From the NCBI GenBank assembly GCA_017483235.1, contig JAFULE010000070.1, positions 1-15,015 on the forward strand: a stretch of 15,015 bases of DNA, written 5' to 3'. Below are positions 1-7,193 of this stretch, in pieces. The notes below the pieces were generated by a model. It had not been told where the DNA came from, ran no database searches, and saw nothing but the letters and a program-made list of their open reading frames with translations. Position 1 is the first letter of the stretch, and each line of letters opens with the position of its first letter. The translations under genes were made by a program, and so were the position numbers. The stretch comes from Faecalibacterium sp. Its GTDB lineage: Bacteria; Bacillota; Clostridia; Oscillospirales; Ruminococcaceae.

Positions 1-1161
1 CCGCTCTACGGTGGTGCATTCGGCAGTGCCGTGGAAGTTGAAGCCGCCGGTGCCCAGATTGGGGCAGGGCAGGCCCATCCAACTCAGGCGGGCGCCGTCG
101 GTGCCGCCGCGCACGGGCACCTCTTCAGGGGTAAGGCCGGTCATGGCAATGGCCTTGCGGGCGGTTTCCACCAGATGGAAGTGGGGGCGGATCATCTCCA
201 CCATGTTCTGGTAGCTGTCTTTGATGGTCAGCTTGACGGTGCCGGGGCCATACTTGGCGTTCAGCATGGCCTGCTGCATCTGCAGCTGCAGTTTTTTGTG
301 TTCCAGCTTGGCAGCGTCGTGGTCGCGCAGGATATATCCCAGCTTCGCCTTGCTGACATCACCCACCATCTGGGTCAGGTGATAAAAGCCCTCGCGGCCC
401 TCGGTGTGCTCGGGGCGGGCCTGTTGCGGAATGGCCATGTGGAACTCCATGGCCACGTTGGAAGCGTTGATCATCTTATCCTTGCTGTCGCCGGGGTGCA
501 CCGAAAAGCCGGTGATCTCCACCAATGCCGACGCGGCATTGAAGTTTTCGTACTCGATGCTGCCCGCATCGCCGCCGTCCACCGTGTAAGCAAAGTCGGC
601 GCCAAAGCCGGCAATGTCAAACTCGTCCGCACCGCGGCCGATCTCTTCGTCGGGGGTAAAGCCGATACAGATCTTGCTGTGGGGCAGCTGTTCCTTGATT
701 AAAGTTTCGGCAGCGGTCATGATCTCGGCCACACCTGCTTTATCGTCGGCACCCAGAAGAGTGGTGCCGTCAGAGGTAATGAGGGTTTCGCCCTTCATCG
801 ATGCAAGGAAAGGAAATTTTTTCACACTCAGCAGGGTGCCGCCGGGCAGCAGAATATCGCCGCCGTCGTAGTTTTCGTGCAGCATGGGCTTTACATTTTC
901 GCCGCTGGCATCGTCGGCGGTGTCCATATGGGCGATCAGGCCAAGGGCAGGCTTGTCCTCACAGCCGGGGGTTGCGGGCAGGGTGCCGTACACATAGCAC
1001 TTTTCGTCCACGCGGGCATCCTCAATGCCCAGCTGTTTCATTTCTTCCACCAGCATGTGGGCCAGATCAAACTGGCGGGCGGTGCTGGGGCAGTTTTCAC
1101 ATTCGGGGTCCGAGGTGGTGTGCACCTGAGCATAGCGAAGCAGTCGTTCATAAGCGCGCAT
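1..1161 (-). CDS. pepT: Peptidase T (tripeptide aminopeptidase), C-terminus cut off
   Basis: Cytosolic zinc aminopeptidase of the M20B family that removes the N-terminal residue from tripeptides. Read from ATG at 1161 downwards, the frame stays open to the left edge, giving 387 residues; E. coli PepT has about 408, so roughly 20 are missing. Visible motifs are HMDT (first zinc ligand H78 and D80), LLGADDKAG (bridging D140), TPDEEIG (catalytic E172 and ligand E173) and NFHG near the end (H377, third ligand). The spacing matches the E. coli enzyme almost residue for residue. The start is supported by AAGGAAG upstream and by alignment of MRAYERLLRY with the family N-terminus. The gene is transcribed away from the glycan cluster and shares only the 187-base control region with it. 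It is probably a housekeeping peptide-utilisation gene unrelated to its neighbour. Confidence 0.97.
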   Translation of the reverse strand, partial: MRAYERLLRYAQVHTTSDPECENCPSTARQFDLAHMLVEEMKQLGIEDARVDEKCYVYGTLPATPGCEDKPALGLIAHMDTADDASGENVKPMLHENYDGGDILLPGGTLLSVKKFPFLASMKGETLITSDGTTLLGADDKAGVAEIMTAAETLIKEQLPHSKICIGFTPDEEIGRGADEFDIAGFGADFAYTVDGGDAGSIEYENFNAASALVEITGFSVHPGDSKDKMINASNVAMEFHMAIPQQARPEHTEGREGFYHLTQMVGDVSKAKLGYILRDHDAAKLEHKKLQLQMQQAMLNAKYGPGTVKLTIKDSYQNMVEMIRPHFHLVETARKAIAMTGLTPEEVPVRGGTDGARLSWMGLPCPNLGTGGFNFHGTAECTTVER

Positions 1162-1197
1162 CGAAAGGCACTTCCTTTTTTCTGGATTTTTGACGCC

Positions 1198-1211
1198 GCG
1201 GCAGCTGCCGC
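1198..1211. promoter_or_regulatory. 14-base perfect palindrome in the pepT leader
   Basis: GCGGCAGCTGCCGC is a perfect palindrome just downstream of the predicted pepT start point (about 1218). It could be an operator for a dimeric repressor. It has no loop, so an RNA hairpin would need to open its central bases. GC-rich DNA produces such sites by chance, so the role is a guess. Confidence 0.35.
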
Positions 1212-1224
1212 AAAAGCTACTGTT

Positions 1225-1253
1225 ATCATACCATGTTCCCCGGTTTGTGGCAA
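1225..1253 (-). promoter_or_regulatory. Promoter for pepT (sigma-A type)
   Basis: On the minus strand, TTGCCA (bases 1253-1248) and TATGAT (1230-1225) are separated by exactly 17 bases. A TG one base before the -10 makes it an extended -10. Transcription would begin near 1218, leaving a leader of about 57 bases before the pepT ATG. The match is by eye only. Confidence 0.7.
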
Positions 1254-1261
1254 GTTGAGTG

Positions 1262-1290
1262 TTGGAATACGGCGGCGTTTGTGGTAAACT
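1262..1290 (+). promoter_or_regulatory. Promoter for the glycan cluster
   Basis: TTGGAA (1262-1267), a 17-base spacer and TAAACT (1285-1290), with TG one base before the -10 (extended -10). The expected start is near 1297, about 50 bases before the capE ATG. A short inverted repeat AGCGC/GCGCT (1311-1315 and 1321-1325) followed by TTTT lies in the leader but is too short to call a terminator. The -35 sits only 8 bases from the -35 of the divergent pepT promoter, so the two polymerases may compete. Confidence 0.6.
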
Positions 1291-1348
1291 ATTATTATCT
1301 GTAAGGATTCAGCGCATTGCGCGCTTTTAACAGGAGGGTATCCGATTT

Positions 1349-2398
1349 ATGGAAAAATCCGTTTTTGCTGGCAAAACCTTAATGATCACCGGCGGCACCG
1401 GCAGCTTTGGCCACACGGTGCTGAAGCATTTTCTGACCACCGACATCGGCGAAATCCGCATTTTCTCCCGCGATGAGAAAAAGCAGGACGATATGCGCCA
1501 CGAACTGCAGGTAAACTACCCCGAATATTTCCAGAAGGTCAAATTTTATATCGGCGACGTGCGCAACATTCAAAGTCTGCGCGACGCCATGCCCGGTGTG
1601 GATTACATCTTCCACGCCGCTGCTCTGAAGCAGGTGCCCAGCTGCGAGTTTTTCCCCATGGAAGCCGTGCGCACCAATGTGGAAGGCACCGACAACCTGT
1701 TGCACGCCGCCATTGAAAACGACGTAAAAAATGTGGTGTGCCTGTCTACCGACAAGGCTGCCTACCCCATCAATGCTATGGGCATTTCCAAGGCCATGAT
1801 GGAGCACGTGGTCACCGCCAACGCCCGCGTGGCTGCCGAGCGGGGCAAGACCACCATCTGCTGCACCCGCTACGGCAACGTGATGTGCAGCCGCGGCAGC
1901 GTCATTCCCCTGTTTGTGGACCAGATCCGTGCCGGCAACCCCATCACCATCACCGACCCCAACATGACCCGCTTTTTGATGAATCTGGACGAAGCGGTCG
2001 ATCTGGTCATGTTTGCTTTCCAGCACGGCCGCCCGGGCGACCTGTTCATTCAGAAGTCAGACGCCTCTACCATTGGTGTGCTGGCACAGGCGGTGCAGAA
2101 GCTGTTTGGCGACACCGGCACCCGCATCATCGGCACCCGCCACGGCGAAAAGCTGTATGAAACCCTGATGACCCAGGAAGAGCGTCTGCGCGCCGAGGAT
2201 ATGGGCGATTACTACCGCGTAAGCGCCGACAACCGCGATTTGAACTACGACAAGTTTGTGGTGAAGGGGCAGGTAAACACCCAGGCCGATGAAGCCTACA
2301 CCAGCCACAACACCCGCCGGCTGAACGTGGACGAAACGGTGGCCAAGATCATGACCACCGACTATATTAAGGAACAGCTTGCCAACTGGGGCAAGTAA
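1349..2398 (+). CDS. capE: UDP-GlcNAc 4,6-dehydratase (5-inverting), CapE/FnlA type
   Basis: First enzyme of UDP-N-acetyl-L-fucosamine synthesis. It dehydrates UDP-GlcNAc and inverts C5, giving the 4-keto L-arabino sugar. The protein has 349 residues and an extended SDR (Rossmann) fold, with the NAD(P) loop TGGTGSFG at residues 14-21. The active-site stretch STDKAAYPINAMGISK puts D135 and K136 in the dehydratase positions, and a Met (M144) stands where classical SDRs have the Tyr of YxxxK, with K148 following. From memory, Met at this point is a CapE trait rather than a defect. The C-terminal half carries the RHGEKLYETLMTQEE substrate region. The start is set by AGGAGGG at 1332-1338. It is followed 24 bases later by capF and then capG, in the order seen in staphylococcal cap5/8 and E. 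coli fnl clusters, which makes the assignment strong. Confidence 0.93.
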   Translation: MEKSVFAGKTLMITGGTGSFGHTVLKHFLTTDIGEIRIFSRDEKKQDDMRHELQVNYPEYFQKVKFYIGDVRNIQSLRDAMPGVDYIFHAAALKQVPSCEFFPMEAVRTNVEGTDNLLHAAIENDVKNVVCLSTDKAAYPINAMGISKAMMEHVVTANARVAAERGKTTICCTRYGNVMCSRGSVIPLFVDQIRAGNPITITDPNMTRFLMNLDEAVDLVMFAFQHGRPGDLFIQKSDASTIGVLAQAVQKLFGDTGTRIIGTRHGEKLYETLMTQEERLRAEDMGDYYRVSADNRDLNYDKFVVKGQVNTQADEAYTSHNTRRLNVDETVAKIMTTDYIKEQLANWGK

Positions 2399-2422
2399 TA
2401 CGCTGCAAAGGGGCCACTGTTT

Positions 2423-3562
2423 ATGATCACGCTGTCCTCCCCCATTCTGATCACCGGCGCGGCCGGTTTTGTGGGCAAAAACCTGGTGGAAACCCTGAAG
2501 GCCGCCGGGTATGAAAATCTGCTCTGCTTCGACATCAGCGACACCCCCGAAACCCTGAAGGACTACTGCGCCAGGGCGGAGTTTGTCATTCATCTGGCGG
2601 GGGTGAACCGTCCCACCGACCCGGCCGAGTTTTACACCGGCAACGCCGGCCTGACCGACACCCTGCTGGCATGGCTGGAGCAGGCAAATAATCCTGCCCC
2701 GGTGCTGGTCACCAGCAGCACACAGGCCGAACTGGACAACGACTACGGCAAAAGCAAACGGCAGGCCGAGGACGCCATTTTTGAGCATGGCGAGCGCACC
2801 GGTGCACAGGTGTACGTGTTCCGCATGCCGGGCGTATTCGGCAAATGGTGCCGCCCCAACTACAACAGCGTGGTAGCCACCTTCTGCCACAACATTGCAA
2901 ACGACCTGCCCATTCAGGTGCGGGACCCCAATTATGAGTTCCCGCTGGTTTACATCGATGACGTGGTGCAGTGCATCCGCGACGCGATGGAGCAGGGCGT
3001 GGTGATGGCCGACCGCGGCGTGCGGCCCATCTGCCGGATGCATCCCATCCACACTGTAACGCTGGGCTTTCTGGCCGAGACCATTCAGAGCTTCCCCGAA
3101 GGGCGCAAGACCCTTGCCACCCCCTATTTGGCCGAGGGCAGCATCGAAAAGAAGCTGTACAGCACCTACCTGAGTTACCTGCCCAAAAATGCCTTCAGCT
3201 ATCCGCTGAAGATGAATGTGGACAACCGGGGCAGCTTTACCGAAATTTTGCGCAGCCCCGAACGCGGGCAGGTCAGCGTGAACCACATCAAACCCGGCAT
3301 CGTCAAGGGCAACCATTGGCACAACACCAAAAACGAAAAGTACCTTGTGGTACACGGCCAGTGCACCACCCGCCTGCGCAAGGTGGGCACCGATGAGGTA
3401 ATCGAATATGTAACCAGCGGTGACAAACTGGAAGTAATCGACATTCCCACCGGCTACACCCACAACATCGAAAACACCGGAACCGAGACCGCCGCGGTGG
3501 TGATGTGGGTGAACGAGCCCTTTGACCCCGAACACCCCGATACCATCTTTTTGAAAGTGTGA
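2423..3562 (+). CDS. capF: Bifunctional C3-epimerase/C4-reductase, CapF/FnlB type
   Basis: Second enzyme of the UDP-L-FucNAc route. It epimerises C3 and then reduces the C4 ketone of the CapE product with NADPH, giving UDP-N-acetyl-L-pneumosamine (6-deoxy-L-talosamine). The 379 residues split into an N-terminal SDR reductase (ITGAAGFVGKNL near residues 8-19; YGKSK with Y108 and K112) and a C-terminal cupin from about residue 255. In the cupin, GNHWHNTKNEK and PTGYTHNIENTG supply the metal ligands H298, H300, E305 and H347. This reductase-cupin fusion is diagnostic of CapF (about 369 residues in S. aureus). The start is ATG 2423 with AAGGGG at 2408-2413. Only 24 bases separate it from capE, and 7 bases separate its stop from capG, so the three are surely co-transcribed. 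Confidence 0.94.
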   Translation: MITLSSPILITGAAGFVGKNLVETLKAAGYENLLCFDISDTPETLKDYCARAEFVIHLAGVNRPTDPAEFYTGNAGLTDTLLAWLEQANNPAPVLVTSSTQAELDNDYGKSKRQAEDAIFEHGERTGAQVYVFRMPGVFGKWCRPNYNSVVATFCHNIANDLPIQVRDPNYEFPLVYIDDVVQCIRDAMEQGVVMADRGVRPICRMHPIHTVTLGFLAETIQSFPEGRKTLATPYLAEGSIEKKLYSTYLSYLPKNAFSYPLKMNVDNRGSFTEILRSPERGQVSVNHIKPGIVKGNHWHNTKNEKYLVVHGQCTTRLRKVGTDEVIEYVTSGDKLEVIDIPTGYTHNIENTGTETAAVVMWVNEPFDPEHPDTIFLKV

Positions 3563-3569
3563 GGAACTC

Positions 3570-4709
3570 ATGGCTAAAATTAAACTGATGACCATCATCG
3601 GCACCCGGCCCGAGATCATCCGGCTGAGCGCCGTGATCAAAAAATGTGACGTGTACTTCGACCAGATTCTGGTGCACACCGGCCAGAACTACGACTACAA
3701 CCTGAATCAGGTATTCTTCAACGATCTGGGCCTGCGTGCACCGGATTTCTATCTGGACGCGGTGGGCAAAGATCTGGGCGAGACCATCGGCACCATCATC
3801 GCCAAAAGCTACGCGCTGATGGTCGAACAGAAGCCCGATGCCCTGCTGATCCTTGGCGACACCAACAGCTGCCTGTCTGCCATTGCGGCAAAGCGGCTGC
3901 ACATTCCCATCTTCCATATGGAGGCCGGCAACCGCTGCTTTGACGAGTGCCTGCCCGAAGAGACCAACCGCCGCATTGTGGACCACATTGCGGATGTGAA
4001 CCTGTGCTACTCCGAGCATGCCCGCCGCTACCTGAACGCCGAGGGCACTGCCAAAGAGCGCACCTATGTCACCGGCAGCCCCATGGCCGAGGTTCTGCAC
4101 GCCAACCTGCCCCAGATCGAGGCGTCGGATATTCTAAGCCGTCTGGGTCTGGAAAAGCACAAGTACATGCTGCTTTCGGCCCACCGCGAGGAGAACATCG
4201 ACACCGAAAAGAACTTCACCGACCTGTTCACCTCCATCAACCGTCTGGCCCAGAAGTATGATATGCCCATCCTGTACAGCTGCCATCCCCGCAGCCGCAA
4301 GCGGCTGGAGGCCAGCGGCTTTGTGCTGGACGAGCGGGTGCGCCTGCACGAGCCTCTGGGCTTCCACGACTACAACCACCTGCAGATGAACGCCTACTGC
4401 GTAGTGTCCGACTCGGGCACCCTGCCGGAAGAGTCCAGCTTCTTTACCAGCGTGGGGCATCCCTTCCCGGCCGTCTGCATCCGCACCTCTACCGAGCGCC
4501 CCGAAGCACTGGACAAGGGCTGCTTTATTCTGGCCGGCATCAGCGGCGACGGCGTAGGGCAGGCGGTGGAGACTGCTGTTTCCATGAACGACAACGGCGA
4601 TCTGGGCATCCCTGTTCCCGTATATGTAGAGGATGTGTCCACCAAGGTGGTCAAAATCATCCAAAGCTATGTGGGCGTGGTCAACAAGATGGTCTGGCGC
4701 AAGTACTGA
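3570..4709 (+). CDS. capG: UDP-sugar 2-epimerase making UDP-L-FucNAc, CapG/FnlC type
   Basis: Third enzyme of the trio, inverting C2 of UDP-N-acetyl-L-pneumosamine to give UDP-N-acetyl-L-fucosamine. The 379-residue protein is a WecB-like UDP-GlcNAc 2-epimerase (GT-B fold). Family blocks seen are IIGTRPEIIRLSAVI near the N-terminus, VHTGQNYDYNLNQVFF, LILGDTNSCLSA, HMEAGNRCFDECLPEETNRR, LLSAHREENID and SDSGTLPEESSFF. By sequence alone it could be a true UDP-GlcNAc/ManNAc epimerase (WecB/MnaA). The placement directly after capE and capF favours CapG. The ATG follows the capF stop by 7 bases, and GAGGA overlapping that stop is the ribosome site. Confidence 0.92.
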   Translation: MAKIKLMTIIGTRPEIIRLSAVIKKCDVYFDQILVHTGQNYDYNLNQVFFNDLGLRAPDFYLDAVGKDLGETIGTIIAKSYALMVEQKPDALLILGDTNSCLSAIAAKRLHIPIFHMEAGNRCFDECLPEETNRRIVDHIADVNLCYSEHARRYLNAEGTAKERTYVTGSPMAEVLHANLPQIEASDILSRLGLEKHKYMLLSAHREENIDTEKNFTDLFTSINRLAQKYDMPILYSCHPRSRKRLEASGFVLDERVRLHEPLGFHDYNHLQMNAYCVVSDSGTLPEESSFFTSVGHPFPAVCIRTSTERPEALDKGCFILAGISGDGVGQAVETAVSMNDNGDLGIPVPVYVEDVSTKVVKIIQSYVGVVNKMVWRKY

Positions 4710-4774
4710 GAAAACACCCGGTATTGGCTCGACAGCCGTCGACTGGTGCGCAATTTCCGTGATAGGATGATCGT

Positions 4775-6037
4775 ATGGATTTTCAGAACAAAAAATTGCT
4801 TGTCGTCACCCAGCATTTCTGGCCGGAGAACTTCCGCATCAACGACATTGTGGACGGCTTTCTGGCCGACGGCATTGCGGTGGACGTGCTGTGCGGTCTG
4901 CCCAACTACCCCAAAGGCATCTGGTTTGACGGTTACAGCGCCAAGGGCCCCTTTTTCGAAGAATACCACGGCGCGCGCATCTACCGCTGCAAAGAAGTGC
5001 CCCGCACCGGTAACAGCTCGGTGCGCATCTTTCTGAATTATGTTTCGTGGCCGCTGTACGCTGCACTGGCGCTGCATCGGCTGCCCGGCGGCTACGACGC
5101 GGTGCTGTGCTATAACACCAGTCCCGTGCTGATGAGCTGGCCCGCCATTCTGGCCGCCAAAAAGTTCAAGGCCCCGCTGACCAACTATGTGCTGGACATC
5201 TGGCCCGAAAACCTGTACTCGGTGCTGAACATCGGCAACAAATTTTTGCGTTGGGTGGCCCAGACGGTGAGCGACTGGCATTATAAAAAGGCCGACCGGC
5301 TGATTGCCATGAGCCCCGGGCTGAAGGCAAAGCTGCTGGAGCGTGTGGGCGAAACGAACACCGGCCTGTGCAAAAAACAGAACAAGCAGTATGCTGTCAT
5401 CCCCCAGTACTGCGAGGATTTTTATGCCGCGCCCGCCTGTCACGAAGGGGTGAAGGCCCAGTATGCCGGCCGCTTCAACCTGATGTTTGCGGGCAACTTC
5501 AGCCCGGCCCAAAGCCTTGACACCGCACTGAAAGCCATGGCCCGCATCCGGGACGGCTGGGATGAAACCAGCCCCCTGCCCCGGCCGCATCTGCTGCTGG
5601 TGGGTGACGGCATGAGCCGCAAGGAGCTGGAGGCGCTGACCGATGAACTGAGCCTGCGGGATTGGGTACGCTTTTACGGCAGTGTCAAACCCACCGAGAT
5701 CCCTGCCCTTTCCGGCGCAGCGGACGTGTTGCTGGTGCCCCTTTCGGACAGCCCTGATCTTGGCCTGACCATTCCGGCAAAGCTTGCCAGCTGCATGGCG
5801 GCGTCAAAACCTCTGCTGGTTTCCATCAACGGCGAGGGAGCGGCCGCCGCGGCCGAAAGCGGCGGCGCACTGGTCAGCCCCGCCTGCGACGATGAGGCGC
5901 TGGCGGAAAATCTGCTGCGGCTGGCCGCCATGACCGACGACGAACGCAGCACCATGGGCAAGGCCTCCTTTGCCTATTACCAAAGCCACTACCGCCGCGC
6001 TGAGCTGCTGCGGCAGATTGAAGAATTCATTTTTTAA
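4775..6037 (+). CDS. wbuB: GT4 glycosyltransferase, WbuB-like (probable L-FucNAc transferase)
   Basis: Predicted GT-B fold transferase that moves N-acetyl-L-fucosamine from UDP-FucNAc to a lipid-linked acceptor at the inner face of the membrane. It has 420 residues, close to E. coli WbuB. The N-terminal signature QHFWPENFRIND (residues 13-24) and GLPNYPKG (41-48) are typical of the WbuB/WcaI group. A hydrophobic, probably membrane-touching stretch lies near residues 88-130. The donor half shows MFAGNFSPAQSLD, LLLVGDGMSRKEL and a modified GT4 donor loop, DLGLTIPAKLASCMAASKP. The gene lies 65 bases after capG, with only a weak site (AGGA, 4764-4767) before the ATG, so it may be translated less than the sugar-nucleotide genes. 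In E. coli the order fnlA-fnlB-fnlC-wbuB is the same. The acceptor sugar cannot be told from the sequence. Confidence 0.85.
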   Translation: MDFQNKKLLVVTQHFWPENFRINDIVDGFLADGIAVDVLCGLPNYPKGIWFDGYSAKGPFFEEYHGARIYRCKEVPRTGNSSVRIFLNYVSWPLYAALALHRLPGGYDAVLCYNTSPVLMSWPAILAAKKFKAPLTNYVLDIWPENLYSVLNIGNKFLRWVAQTVSDWHYKKADRLIAMSPGLKAKLLERVGETNTGLCKKQNKQYAVIPQYCEDFYAAPACHEGVKAQYAGRFNLMFAGNFSPAQSLDTALKAMARIRDGWDETSPLPRPHLLLVGDGMSRKELEALTDELSLRDWVRFYGSVKPTEIPALSGAADVLLVPLSDSPDLGLTIPAKLASCMAASKPLLVSINGEGAAAAAESGGALVSPACDDEALAENLLRLAAMTDDERSTMGKASFAYYQSHYRRAELLRQIEEFIF

Positions 6038-6055
6038 CACGAAAGGAACAAGGGA

Positions 6056-6772
6056 ATGAGCGCAAAAATTCTGGTCATCATCCCCTGCTATAACGAGGAA
6101 GAAAACCTTGTTCGGGTCATCGATCGGCTAAAACGCAGCTGCCCCGATGTGGATTATCTGGTGGTGAACGACTGCAGCACCGACCGCAGCGAGCAGATCC
6201 TGCGGGAGAACGGTTACAATCATGTAACCCTGCCGGTCAATCTGGGCATCGGCGGCGGTGTGCAGACCGGTTACCGCTATGCGGTAGAAAACGGCTACGA
6301 CATTGCGGTGCAGATGGACGGCGACGGCCAGCACGACCCCGCCTATCTGTACGAGGTGACCGGCCCAGTGGAACGGGGCGAGCTGGATATGTGCATCGGC
6401 AGCCGGTTCATCACCAAAGAGGGCTTTCAGACCAGCTTTATGCGTCGGCTGGGCATCAACATCCTGTCAGTGCTCATCCACATTCTGTCCGGCAAGAAGG
6501 TGCTGGACGTAACCAGTGGTTTCCGTGCGACCAACAAGGAGTTGACCGCCTATTTTGCCAACCACTATGCCGCCGATTATCCCGAGCCCGAAGCAATCAT
6601 GTCTGCCACCCTGAACGGGTTCAAGGTGGGTGAGGCACCGGTGGTTATGGAAGAGCGCATGGGCGGCGTTTCCAGCATTCGCAGCCTGAAAAGTGCTTAC
6701 TACATGATCAAGGTGAGCATCGCGCTGGTGATCAACCGTATCTCGATCCAAAAGAAAGGGGGCCGCGGCTGA
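6056..6772 (+). CDS. GT2 glycosyltransferase, polyprenyl-phosphate sugar synthase-like
   Basis: A 238-residue, single-domain GT-A transferase of family 2, in the group that includes dolichyl/undecaprenyl-phosphate sugar synthases. It starts with ILVIIPCYNEEENL, has D39 in VVNDCSTD for nucleotide binding and the metal motif D88-G-D90 in QMDGDGQHDP, then GSRF and a SGFRATNKE stretch. There are no clear membrane helices after the catalytic domain, unlike GtrB. The stop codon overlaps the ATG of the next gene, a DUF2304 protein, by one base (6772). The streptococcal GacI/GacJ pair has the same makeup: GacI makes GlcNAc-phosphoryl-undecaprenol and GacJ stimulates it. A matching role here is inferred from that context. 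The sugar could differ, and direct transfer to a glycan is possible. The ribosome site is AAGGA at 6043-6047. Confidence 0.85.
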   Translation: MSAKILVIIPCYNEEENLVRVIDRLKRSCPDVDYLVVNDCSTDRSEQILRENGYNHVTLPVNLGIGGGVQTGYRYAVENGYDIAVQMDGDGQHDPAYLYEVTGPVERGELDMCIGSRFITKEGFQTSFMRRLGINILSVLIHILSGKKVLDVTSGFRATNKELTAYFANHYAADYPEPEAIMSATLNGFKVGEAPVVMEERMGGVSSIRSLKSAYYMIKVSIALVINRISIQKKGGRG

Positions 6773-7131
6773 TGAGTGGCGTAACACAGTTATTCTTTAT
6801 TCTGGGCGCGCTGTGCCTTTTAGGGTTCATCCTTTGGCTGCTGAAAAAGGACACCCTGAGCGTGAAATACAGTCTGATCTGGCTGCTGTGCGGTGCCGTG
6901 CTGCTTGTTTTTGCGGTATGCCCCTATTTTGTGTATGTCATCCGTGACATTCTGGGCATGGAAGTGCCCAGCAATGTGGTGTTTCTGATGCTGGATGGCT
7001 TCGAACTGCTGATTCTCATCTCGCTGAGCATTGCCATCAGTCAGCTGAGCGAAAAAAATAAACGCCAGACCCAAAGCATTGCCCTGCTGGAAGAACGGGT
7101 GCGGCGGCTTGAAGCGCAAACCAAGGATTGA
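6772..7131 (+). CDS. DUF2304 small membrane protein, GacJ-like partner of the GT2 enzyme
   Basis: A 119-residue integral membrane protein. Three hydrophobic segments are visible at about residues 5-23, 33-57 and 68-90. A charged C-terminal helix follows from about 91 to 119 (QLSEKNKRQTQSIALLEERV onwards), with the look of a short cytoplasmic coiled coil. Length, topology and the tail fit DUF2304, whose members commonly sit beside GT2 genes; GacJ of group A streptococci is the studied example and acts as an activating subunit. Translational coupling by a one-base overlap with the upstream GT2 gene supports a fixed complex. No catalytic motif is seen. A strong terminator-like hairpin follows its stop codon by 9 bases, so this may be the last gene of the main transcript. 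Confidence 0.8.
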   Translation: MSGVTQLFFILGALCLLGFILWLLKKDTLSVKYSLIWLLCGAVLLVFAVCPYFVYVIRDILGMEVPSNVVFLMLDGFELLILISLSIAISQLSEKNKRQTQSIALLEERVRRLEAQTKD

Positions 7132-7140
7132 TTGCGGCTG

Positions 7141-7176
7141 CGTCCGGCCTTACAACAGGCCGGACGATTTTATTTT
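7141..7176 (+). terminator. Intrinsic terminator inside the glycan cluster
   Basis: A perfect 10-base-pair stem, CGTCCGGCCT (7141-7150) with AGGCCGGACG (7157-7166), a 6-base loop TACAAC and the tail ATTTTATTTT (7167-7176). It lies between the DUF2304 stop (7131) and the MBOAT ribosome site (7179-7184). No new promoter fits in the 17 bases left between tail and ATG, so downstream transcription must either read through this hairpin or start inside the upstream genes. Confidence 0.8.
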
Positions 7177-7193
7177 GCAGGAGGATCTTTTCG

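Noticed and set aside
1778..1792. Loss of the catalytic Tyr in the SDR motif of CapE (Met instead) as a sign of an inactive enzyme
   Set aside because: CapE-type dehydratases are, to my knowledge, known to have Met here, and the Asp-Lys pair (D135, K136) is intact.
2057..3679. A 540-codon minus-strand frame across capE, capF and capG
   Set aside because: Same antisense artefact of codon bias; the plus-strand genes are clear family members over their full length.
4729..4742. Inverted repeat TCGAC/GTCGA before the WbuB-like gene
   Set aside because: Five base pairs, no T tract and no promoter match at a proper distance; it is likely chance.
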